NCBI GenBank assembly: GCA_003142355.1
Contig: PLMF01000033.1
Coordinates: 1 to 42,935 of the forward strand
Source: Bryobacterales bacterium
GTDB lineage: Bacteria; Acidobacteriota; Terriglobia; Bryobacterales; Bryobacteraceae
Direction of reading: 5' to 3'
DNA: 42,935 nucleotides
The position numbers and the translations under genes were made by a program. Of this stretch, positions 24,448-31,267 are shown piece by piece (the first letter of the stretch is position 1; the number at the start of each line of letters is the position of its first letter). Under the pieces are notes generated by a model that saw only the letters and a program-made list of their open reading frames with translations, was not told the DNA's origin and searched no databases.

Positions 24448-26970
24448 CTATTCGGCCAGAAACTTCCATGTCAGGCCGACATTAAACGAGCGTCCCATGC
24501 CGGGAATGGGAACGCCCCAGGGAATCGTCGAATTCGACATGGTTGGACCCTGACCGACATAGGCTCCGCCCAATGGCGAGGCATAGAACTTGTTCAGAAC
24601 ATTTTCCAGTCCGACATCGAAACGGACCTTCTTCAATTCATAGCTGGTGCGCAGATTCAGCAAACCGTAGCCGCCGGTTTTGAGTTCGTCGCGAACTTGC
24701 GATACGTGTGTCTTGGCGCCTACCAATTGCTCTTCAATAGTGTTGATCCACTTGCCCAGACTATGAATCACGGCCAGCCTCGCGTTCACCGGCATCATGT
24801 TGTAGAGATTGTCGCCGGTTGCCCGGTTTACGCCTCTGCCAAGGTTCAATAAGCCGGTCGCCGTGAAGCTGCCGGAACCGCTTGTTTTCGCCAGTACCGA
24901 GTGGGCGGAAACGTCGACGCCATATAACTTGGTGGATTGATTCACAAATTGGAGATAGACAAATCCCTTCGTGGCCATCGTGCTGGCAACGACGGCTGCG
25001 GAAGTGCCGCAGACGGTAGTGGGGCAGCGGCGGACATTGATGTAATCCTGAACGTAGGTGACGTACGGCGTAATTGCGATTCCCGTTCTTTCCTTGGCGG
25101 CATCATGCCAGTTGGCGGTCGCGCTGAAGGTATTGGCCACTTCCGGCTTCAGGCCGAGGTTCCCAATATAGTAATTGCCATCGCCGGCGAAGTTCACCAT
25201 CTCCATTGCCATCGTGTTTGTCGACCAGGCGTAACGCTCGTAGAGGTTCGGCGAATGCGTCTTTCTGGCGTAACCTGCCTCGAAGTCCAGCGATCCTCCC
25301 GGTGTATACCGGCTCAGTGCCGTCATATCGAAGTTGTTGTCCGTGCGTTGGCGGTTGCTTGCATTGAAGGTGGTAGCGGGGTATAAAGGCATGCCATTGT
25401 ACATCATGCCGCTGTTGTAGCCCTGTACCGTTCCCGTGTCCGTCATCACCGTATCGCTACGAGCCCCCAGTAAGCTAACCCACTTCGGATTCCAGCGCGC
25501 TTCCCATTCGGCAAAGACACCGATACGATCCCGCTGGCCATTATTGATATTGATGAATGTATCCGGCGCCATTCCCCCGGTAGCATAACCAGGCGGCAGG
25601 ACGGATGGGGACGGCGGCCACCAGTCGTGCAAACGGTAGCGCTGAGCCTCGAAACCCACCCTAAGCGTGTTACGACCGGAAAGCAGGATGTCCGCCTTAA
25701 CCAGCCCGCCAAGGTTTAGCCCTTTCGTGTCCATCGGCATGCCGGGCGCCAGGATGGTTGCCGCGCTGCCGTAGAAGAACTGCTTGTCCCTGGCGAAATC
25801 CATTTTGTGGCGCGTAAAATCGCCATAGACGCGCGCTTCCAAAACGCCCCAATGGTGCTGCCCGAGATAGTGAAGATTGGCATGGGCGTTATCGTTGAGC
25901 GTCATATCCATGCGCTGGTTCGGGAAACCCTGGTAGGGAATGTTCTGGAAATTGAGCTTGAATTCAACCAGATGGTTGTCATGGCGCCACGCAAAACCAA
26001 GCGCATGATTTTGCGATGCATATCTGGAGGACCCGACTTCGTTCCCGCCCAACCAGCCTTGACCAACTGCAGCCAGCCCCGCGGCCTTGAAGTCCTTCGC
26101 CGAGTGGTAGTCGCCGGAGCTTGAGAAGGAGCCGTTGTAGGTCATGGCCAAATTCTTGCCCGCGATCATAAACCCAAGAGTTGCGCCTTTCCCGCTTCCA
26201 TTGCTGCGGAAGAATGTTCCTGCCTGGCCCCTCAGCAAAGGCGCCTGTCCAGTGGTGCCAAATTCAGGCTCAGGCGAGTCGACTGAGATTGTGCCGCCGA
26301 TACTGTCGCCGCCCACGCTCGCCGGTGTGATACCGGCAAACACCTTGATGCCGCCGACGTTGGACGGATCTATGTAGGAAAGTGGCGGATTCATGTGGTT
26401 GGCACAGGCGGAAATCAAATCCATGCCGTCCAACAGGATCCGCAACCGGTCATCCTCCATGCCGTGAATCACAGGCAAGCTGGAGACACCGCCGTTGCCG
26501 TAAAGGCTTACGCCGGGAATGCCGGCAAGCAGGGATGCCGTATCGCTGGTTCTGGCCCTTGCCGGGACGATGGTCTCGGGACCCGCGGTCAGCGCCGGCT
26601 CCGTCACCCGCACGACGGTCGTGCTCTTGCCGACGCGCAGCAGGAATGTCACCGAGGACTCCCGGTTCTCCGCCACGGGAACGTCACTGCGCACAGCGGT
26701 TTCAAAGCCAGAGTAACTCGCCGAAACTTCATAGCGCCCGGCAGGGACCGCCTCGAAAACATATCGTCCCTGTTGATCGGTGAGCTTCGACTGCGCCAGC
26801 CCCGAATCGAGATTCTTGATGGTAACCGCACCTCCCGGGACGACGGCGCCGGAGGAGTCTTCCACGACCCCCGCGATACGTCCCGCCGCCGGCCCTTCCG
26901 CGGCGGCAGCGTTCCAGGCGAAAAGCGCAATGAGGCTGATCGCCATGATCATAAGTTCACGAATTCGCAT
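24448..26970 (-). CDS. TonB-dependent copper receptor, OprC/NosA-like
   Basis: An 840-residue receptor: signal peptide 1-24, carboxypeptidase-regulatory domain about 28-115 (GRIAGVVEDSSGAVV), plug from about 125 and a barrel ending FNVGLTWKFLAE. The plug carries ACANHMNPPLSYI, which contains CxxxM (Cys189, Met193), and the barrel has HKMD (His388, Met390), the two halves of the CxxxM-HxM copper site described for Pseudomonas OprC. NQRMDMT (351-357) adds methionines. Copper is therefore the best guess for substrate. The ATG at 26970 gives a clean signal peptide; the longer frame does not. A 17-bp palindrome lies 65 bases upstream of the start. Confidence 0.82.
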   Translation of the reverse strand: MRIRELMIMAISLIALFAWNAAAAEGPAAGRIAGVVEDSSGAVVPGGAVTIKNLDSGLAQSKLTDQQGRYVFEAVPAGRYEVSASYSGFETAVRSDVPVAENRESSVTFLLRVGKSTTVVRVTEPALTAGPETIVPARARTSDTASLLAGIPGVSLYGNGGVSSLPVIHGMEDDRLRILLDGMDLISACANHMNPPLSYIDPSNVGGIKVFAGITPASVGGDSIGGTISVDSPEPEFGTTGQAPLLRGQAGTFFRSNGSGKGATLGFMIAGKNLAMTYNGSFSSSGDYHSAKDFKAAGLAAVGQGWLGGNEVGSSRYASQNHALGFAWRHDNHLVEFKLNFQNIPYQGFPNQRMDMTLNDNAHANLHYLGQHHWGVLEARVYGDFTRHKMDFARDKQFFYGSAATILAPGMPMDTKGLNLGGLVKADILLSGRNTLRVGFEAQRYRLHDWWPPSPSVLPPGYATGGMAPDTFININNGQRDRIGVFAEWEARWNPKWVSLLGARSDTVMTDTGTVQGYNSGMMYNGMPLYPATTFNASNRQRTDNNFDMTALSRYTPGGSLDFEAGYARKTHSPNLYERYAWSTNTMAMEMVNFAGDGNYYIGNLGLKPEVANTFSATANWHDAAKERTGIAITPYVTYVQDYINVRRCPTTVCGTSAAVVASTMATKGFVYLQFVNQSTKLYGVDVSAHSVLAKTSGSGSFTATGLLNLGRGVNRATGDNLYNMMPVNARLAVIHSLGKWINTIEEQLVGAKTHVSQVRDELKTGGYGLLNLRTSYELKKVRFDVGLENVLNKFYASPLGGAYVGQGPTMSNSTIPWGVPIPGMGRSFNVGLTWKFLAE

Positions 26971-27034
26971 GATAGGATCCCCCCCCCTGAGTAACCCAAA
27001 AGGCAATCGTACCCTAATGTATCCAATTCGTCCA

Positions 27035-27051
27035 TGCGGCAAAATGTCGCA
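27035..27051. promoter_or_regulatory. Palindromic operator candidate, copy A
   Basis: TGCGGCAAAATGTCGCA, near-perfect dyad with TGCG-C/G-CGCA arms, 65 bases before the start of the OprC-like receptor. Related copies occur at 28209 and 34577. Confidence 0.5.
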
Positions 27052-27091
27052 CTTATGGTGACGGTATGAAGCGTGGCGCCAAAGCTCGGCC

Positions 27092-28135
27092 TTAGGCCGC
27101 AGCCAAACCGGCGGCGGAGAAATGGCGCTCGGCCTCCGGAGCCACACCGGGGCCCGCCTTCTGACGGCGATAGCGCTGAATGGCGGCGCGAATACTGACT
27201 GGATTTCTGACCGGCCTGCCACCGTGGTATTCAGCATTCACCTCGCGGGCGATTTCCTCGCCTTTGATGCGCGCGAGGAACTGATAGGCGGGGTCGCGCG
27301 CCAGGCTGTCCGTGAACGACATTTCGGGGTCGGCGGGCGATCCGGCGTGTGACAGTTGGTGTCTGCGGTGACGCTGCAGCGCAACTTTCAGGGTAATTCG
27401 CGTATAGTGCGGAATGCCGACGTGGAACACCTCGTTCACTTTTTCGGCGATCTTTCCGAAATTTGCGCGAACCGGGCCCCGGTAGAGCGGGTCCGCCGCC
27501 AACCGGAACGCGAACTCGATCTCCCCGACCCGTCCGGGCGTCGCAGGGCCGTATGGGACCATGCCCTTGGCCACCACGGAAGCCACGCCGCCCGCCTTGC
27601 CGCCGAGCGATGCAATCCTCCTGCACTGCTCACGAACCACCTCCGGTGGCAGCGCGTGGCAGCCGATCCGAAGCCGGTAGCTCAGCGGGCCGCGAATCAG
27701 GCCGCCTTTGCGGCACGCCTCGGCTTTCTGTTCGCGAGTCAGTCCGTGAATCCCGCGTTTCCGTTGGTACTCTTCTATCCCCGTCCGCCGGTTGTGAGCG
27801 AGCGCCAGGTTCTCTCGTTCGGATCTGTCCTCGATCAGTCCCTGGTAGGGCTCATAGCAGTTGCCGGAGTAGCCGCGGATCGCAGCCCTGACTGCGGCGA
27901 CCGCCGTCCGCCGGCTCACTCCATACCGATGATCGAATCCGTGCCTGATCACCAACTCCGAAGCGGTCAGCCCGCTCCGATACTCCTCCGCGATTTCCGG
28001 ATGACTTTTCCGAAGCTCGTCGCCGATCACTGCTGCCAGCCGAATCGCCGCCTGCTGTTTGCCGGTCAGCCGGCCGCGAATCCCGTTGTGCTCCGCTCGA
28101 TTTTCCGCCTTCGCGACGCTTCCGTGCGATTCCAT
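27092..28135 (-). CDS. Unknown protein with three related helical repeats, possibly DNA-binding
   Basis: A 347-residue, strongly basic protein that I do not recognise. Three segments look like copies of one unit: about 33-89, 206-258 and 272-324, each ending in a helix such as RTAVAAVRAAIRGY, RITLKVALQRHRRH or PVSIRAAIQRYRRQ. The first contains a helix-turn-helix-like stretch (GLTASELVIRHGF). Between repeats 1 and 2 lie two glycine-rich segments (ACRKGGLIRG and ASLGGKAGGVAS). No signal peptide or membrane helix. ATG at 28135 is favoured because GAGGAG precedes it. It shares a divergent promoter region, with palindrome copy B, with the methyltransferase gene and lies upstream of the copper receptor. 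Confidence 0.7.
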   Translation of the reverse strand: MESHGSVAKAENRAEHNGIRGRLTGKQQAAIRLAAVIGDELRKSHPEIAEEYRSGLTASELVIRHGFDHRYGVSRRTAVAAVRAAIRGYSGNCYEPYQGLIEDRSERENLALAHNRRTGIEEYQRKRGIHGLTREQKAEACRKGGLIRGPLSYRLRIGCHALPPEVVREQCRRIASLGGKAGGVASVVAKGMVPYGPATPGRVGEIEFAFRLAADPLYRGPVRANFGKIAEKVNEVFHVGIPHYTRITLKVALQRHRRHQLSHAGSPADPEMSFTDSLARDPAYQFLARIKGEEIAREVNAEYHGGRPVRNPVSIRAAIQRYRRQKAGPGVAPEAERHFSAAGLAAA

Positions 28136-28208
28136 CGTTGCTCTCCTCAATTTGGATCTTCAGCCATTTGGCGGAGTTAGTCGATGTGGTAAATTGACGC
28201 GGGCCAGG

Positions 28209-28225
28209 TGCGACAAATGGTCGCA
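28209..28225. promoter_or_regulatory. Palindromic operator candidate, copy B
   Basis: TGCGACAAATGGTCGCA in the 165-base divergent region between the repeat protein (start 28135) and the methyltransferase (start 28301). Arms TGCGAC / GTCGCA are perfect with a 5-base centre. Confidence 0.5.
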
Positions 28226-28300
28226 GGCACTTCGCGAAGCCCGGTGCCATCGTGCTGCGTCAGATAGACGAAGCTGGCACATTCTTAGGGGGGAGTTGCT

Positions 28301-29209
28301 GTGAAACACTACGCGAACGCTATTGGGGTTATCGCGGCCCTGCTGGCCTTCCACGGAATTGGTTGTTTGATTATGCTCGCTCTTTTCTCTGCAAACGCGC
28401 AGACGCGTGAAGAGGTTGAAAAGCGGATTTCCGCTCTGCCTGCGAACCAACAGGCGTTCGAGCGCTTTCGACTCTGGATCGCCGCTCAACCGATCGCTGC
28501 GCGCGGCTCCTCGGGGATCGGCGACCAAGTGCGCGATCCCAACCTGGTCGAAAGATATCGCGCCTATCTGAAGGAAAACGGACACAGCGAGGCGGAGATT
28601 GCCCGCCAGGTAGAAGTTATCCGCCAACAGGGGAACCGGTTGGAGGCGGAACACTGGAATCAGTACTTCACCGCGGAGCATCCCACATTCAATGCGCAGC
28701 CAAACGGTTTTCTTGTGGAGATGGTGAAAGGCCGAAAACCCGGGCGTGCGCTGGACGTCGCGATGAGACAGGGACGGAACACCATCTGGCTGGCGCAGCA
28801 GGGCTGGGACGCCGCCGGATTCGATATCGCGGATGACGCCGTGGCGATCGCCAATGAGAATGCCGCTCGGCTTGGAGTGAAAATCAAGACCGAGGTCAAG
28901 CGGATCGAGGATTTCGACTTCGGCGAGAATCGCTGGGATTTGATCGTCCTCTCGTATGCCGGCTGCGGTTTTCCATCCGAGAGTATTCAGCGCGCCTTGA
29001 ATCCCGGCGGCATTCTCGTCGTCGAAGCCTTTCACGTGGACGCGACAAAAGATCACCGCATTGGAGGCTCCATCTGTGGATCGGGAGAATTGCCTCACCT
29101 TTTCCAATCCCTCCGCACCGTGTTCTATGAGGAGCCGATCGCGACTCCGGATTTCGCGCGGGAGCCCATGCGCGTAGTTCGCTTTTGCGCGGAGAAGGCA
29201 GACAGGTAG
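28301..29209 (+). CDS. Class I SAM-dependent methyltransferase with N-terminal export/membrane segment
   Basis: 302 residues. The N-terminus is a hydrophobic helix (about 7-33, ending SANAQT) that looks like a signal peptide or anchor. A charged helical region follows, then a Rossmann methyltransferase domain from about 140: ALDVAMRQGRNTIWLA (motif I, with AMRQG in place of the usual GCGxG), GFDIADDAVAIANENA, WDLIVLSYAG and LNPGGILVVEAF. SAM is cytosolic, so an exported methyltransferase is odd; either the helix only anchors it or the fold serves another use. GTG start at 28301 after GGGGGGAG. The small exported protein follows 29 bases later. Confidence 0.75.
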   Translation: MKHYANAIGVIAALLAFHGIGCLIMLALFSANAQTREEVEKRISALPANQQAFERFRLWIAAQPIAARGSSGIGDQVRDPNLVERYRAYLKENGHSEAEIARQVEVIRQQGNRLEAEHWNQYFTAEHPTFNAQPNGFLVEMVKGRKPGRALDVAMRQGRNTIWLAQQGWDAAGFDIADDAVAIANENAARLGVKIKTEVKRIEDFDFGENRWDLIVLSYAGCGFPSESIQRALNPGGILVVEAFHVDATKDHRIGGSICGSGELPHLFQSLRTVFYEEPIATPDFAREPMRVVRFCAEKADR

Positions 29210-29238
29210 GGAAATCGCACCCAAAAGAGGAGAAAAGC

Positions 29239-29601
29239 ATGAAAACGCTGGTTCGTTTATTCGTAATCGTGGGATTGGTGGCTGCGTTCGGGTTTTTGGC
29301 GTACGCCGCCGAGGTGCAGGGAATCCTGCTGGACCGCATGTGCGCTACCAAGATCGTGGCCGATAAAGACCAGAAGGCCGCGCAGGGCCACACGCGCGAG
29401 TGCGCTCTGATGTCCGACTGCGTCGAAGCCGGTTACGGCGTGTTCACGGCCGACGGCAAGTTCCTGACCTTCGACCCGGCTGGCAACCAGAAAGCGGAGC
29501 AGGCGCTCAAGGCTACCCGGAAGAAGGACAACATTAAAGTGCGGGTCACCGGGGAACAATCCGGCGACACGTTGAAGGTGACCGCCATCAAGATCTTGTA
29601 A
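29239..29601 (+). CDS. Small exported Cys-containing protein
   Basis: A 120-residue protein: signal peptide 1-23 (ending AYAAE), then VQGILLDRMCATKI, HTRECALMSDCVEAGYGVFTADGKF and a lysine-rich C-terminal beta segment. Three cysteines with a nearby His suggest a metal or disulfide site. I know this as a recurrent unnamed acidobacterial pattern but cannot assign function. ATG after AGAGGAG. It lies between the methyltransferase and the convergent copper-storage gene, with a shared hairpin after both. Confidence 0.75.
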   Translation: MKTLVRLFVIVGLVAAFGFLAYAAEVQGILLDRMCATKIVADKDQKAAQGHTRECALMSDCVEAGYGVFTADGKFLTFDPAGNQKAEQALKATRKKDNIKVRVTGEQSGDTLKVTAIKIL

Positions 29602-29603
29602 GC

Positions 29604-29628
29604 GGCGCCGCCGGAGTGGCGGGGCGCC
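29604..29628. terminator. Bidirectional terminator hairpin
   Basis: GGCGCC arms at both ends with an inner GCC/GGC stem and GGAGT loop, between convergent genes. No long T-run on either side. Confidence 0.5.
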
Positions 29629-29637
29629 AAACGGGGA

Positions 29638-30057
29638 TCACGCGGCGATCTTCTTGCACTCAACCTGGCATGCTGCGCAAGCTGCCGCGCAATCCTTGCA
29701 GGGCGTATGCTGCACGTGTTTGCGGCATTCGGCTTCACAGCGTTTGCAAACGTCGAGACAAACAGTTGCAAACTTGGGAAGAGAAGGAGCGCCCTGTGCA
29801 GCGAGAGAGAGCATCGCGCCGCAAACCGTCAGCATTTCGCGTGCGGTCTTCGAGCATGCACTCATCGACTTGTCGCCGGTCGCGAGCATATCGAGGCAAT
29901 GGCTCAGGCACAACTGCCCCTTGCTGACACAGGCGCTGGCAGTGGCGACCAGCGCTGTGTTGGGAACCCCGGCTGCACTCTGAGACCGGGCCTGCTCTGC
30001 CGTGGTAGCAGCGGCCGCAAGAAAACCAACGCCGCTCAGTACTTGCCGTCTATTCAT
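29638..30057 (-). CDS. Csp1-like copper-storage protein, Tat-exported
   Basis: A 139-residue protein with a Tat-type leader (MNRRQVLSGVGF, with Arg-Arg at 3-4) and 14 cysteines in the mature helical part, arranged at helical spacing: CVSKGQLCLSHC, VCLDVCKRCEAEC and CKDCAAACAACQVEC. This is the hallmark of Csp four-helix bundles (Csp1 of methanotrophs), which store many Cu(I) ions inside the bundle. Export fits Csp1 rather than cytosolic Csp3. A good GGAGGG site precedes the ATG. It sits near the OprC-like receptor and the Cys-rich operon, supporting copper handling as the theme. Confidence 0.85.
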   Translation of the reverse strand: MNRRQVLSGVGFLAAAATTAEQARSQSAAGVPNTALVATASACVSKGQLCLSHCLDMLATGDKSMSACSKTAREMLTVCGAMLSLAAQGAPSLPKFATVCLDVCKRCEAECRKHVQHTPCKDCAAACAACQVECKKIAA

Positions 30058-30192
30058 GAACCCTCCCGTGGTCTCCGCCGCAATTGGCAGAAACCGGATA
30101 TCAGCATATCATAATCCGGCGATCGAACCGATGACACAAGTGGACAGATCACGTCTAGTCGTGAGGCGGGTTTCCGAATAGCTTTTGTGATG

Positions 30193-31257
30193 CTATGGCA
30201 GCCGGTGAATCTGGATGGCGCCGTTCTCTTCCCACGCCGCCAGCGCGCCGCCGGCCGGCAGGTTGCACACGGAGGGGAACGCACCGGCGTTGGAGAGCAT
30301 ATCAACCTTGCCGTCATTCCAGGATTCCAACTTCGTGCCGTTGGACCACAACGCGTAAGCCCGGTTCCCGCTGAGCGCAAGCGCCACATCTTTGCCCGTG
30401 CCCACCTGCCATTCTGGTTGGCCGGGCTCGGCCAGGAAGATGTTCCCGCCACGCCGCCACGCGGTCAGCGTCTTCGTGGGCGATACAGCTAGGCCGCCTC
30501 CGTCCATCGGGCAGGCGTCGATCCGCCAGGTGCCGTTTCCGAGTTTCTCCGGAGCCGGGAAGGTCACACCATCGCGCGAAGCCGACAGGTACATATCGCG
30601 CGCGCCGCCCAGCGAATTGCGCCACATCACCAGGAGCCGGCCGGAAGCGTCGATCGCCACCGAGGGGTGGCAGCATTCGCAGATGCTGCCGCCGGGCGAT
30701 TGATAGACCTCGATGTTCTTCGACCATGTGGCGCCGTCGTCCATCGAGCGGGCTGCGTACAGCTTCGTGCCTTTGGCGCCGCGCTTGTCGAGCCACGCGG
30801 CGAAGAGTGTATGCTTCCCATCGGAGGCGAGCGCGTGCAGACCTTCGGTGGCGGAGCCGGGGACGTCGTTGATCGTCTTCCCTGCGGACCAGGTTTTCCC
30901 GCTGTCTTTCGAGCGCCACACAAACAGGTCGCCATCGGAGGGCAGGCCGTGGGCGTGAGGGCCTCCGTCCGGGATCTTGCCGGCCACCGCGGTGATGACG
31001 ATGGTGTTTCCGGAAAGTGCGATGCGCGGGCCGCGATGACGGCTCAGCGGAACGACGCCCGCCTCGGCGACTTTGACGGGCGTCGAGAAGGTTTTGCCGC
31101 TATCGTGGGACGCGCTGAAGTAGATCGCCTTGCCCGCGCCGAACGTGAGCGCCACCATCGACGAGTTGGCGGCCATCTGCGGCTCCCGCGCCGGCGCATC
31201 CGGTCCCATGGGGCCAAGTTGCACGGCGAACATCGCGGCGAAAAGGAATGGGATCAT
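30193..31257 (-). CDS. Exported BNR/sialidase-fold protein with CECC motif
   Basis: A 354-residue beta-propeller with Asp-box repeats (SHDSGKTFS, SKDSGKTWS, SMDDGATWS) and a short signal peptide. Instead of sialidase catalytic residues it shows GGSICECCHPSVAID and DACPMDGGGLAVS, so cysteines cluster on one face and could bind metal. It starts ten bases after the receptor stop with AGAAGGGAG before its ATG, so it is made with that receptor. Annotation as sialidase would be misleading; a periplasmic or surface metal-binding partner of the receptor is an inference. Confidence 0.8.
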   Translation of the reverse strand: MIPFLFAAMFAVQLGPMGPDAPAREPQMAANSSMVALTFGAGKAIYFSASHDSGKTFSTPVKVAEAGVVPLSRHRGPRIALSGNTIVITAVAGKIPDGGPHAHGLPSDGDLFVWRSKDSGKTWSAGKTINDVPGSATEGLHALASDGKHTLFAAWLDKRGAKGTKLYAARSMDDGATWSKNIEVYQSPGGSICECCHPSVAIDASGRLLVMWRNSLGGARDMYLSASRDGVTFPAPEKLGNGTWRIDACPMDGGGLAVSPTKTLTAWRRGGNIFLAEPGQPEWQVGTGKDVALALSGNRAYALWSNGTKLESWNDGKVDMLSNAGAFPSVCNLPAGGALAAWEENGAIQIHRLP

Positions 31258-31267
31258 GACTCCCTTC

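Noticed and set aside
30193..31257. True sialidase
   Set aside because: Asp-box repeats only show the propeller fold; the sialidase Arg triad and FRIP motif are not seen, while CECC and DACPMDGG are.
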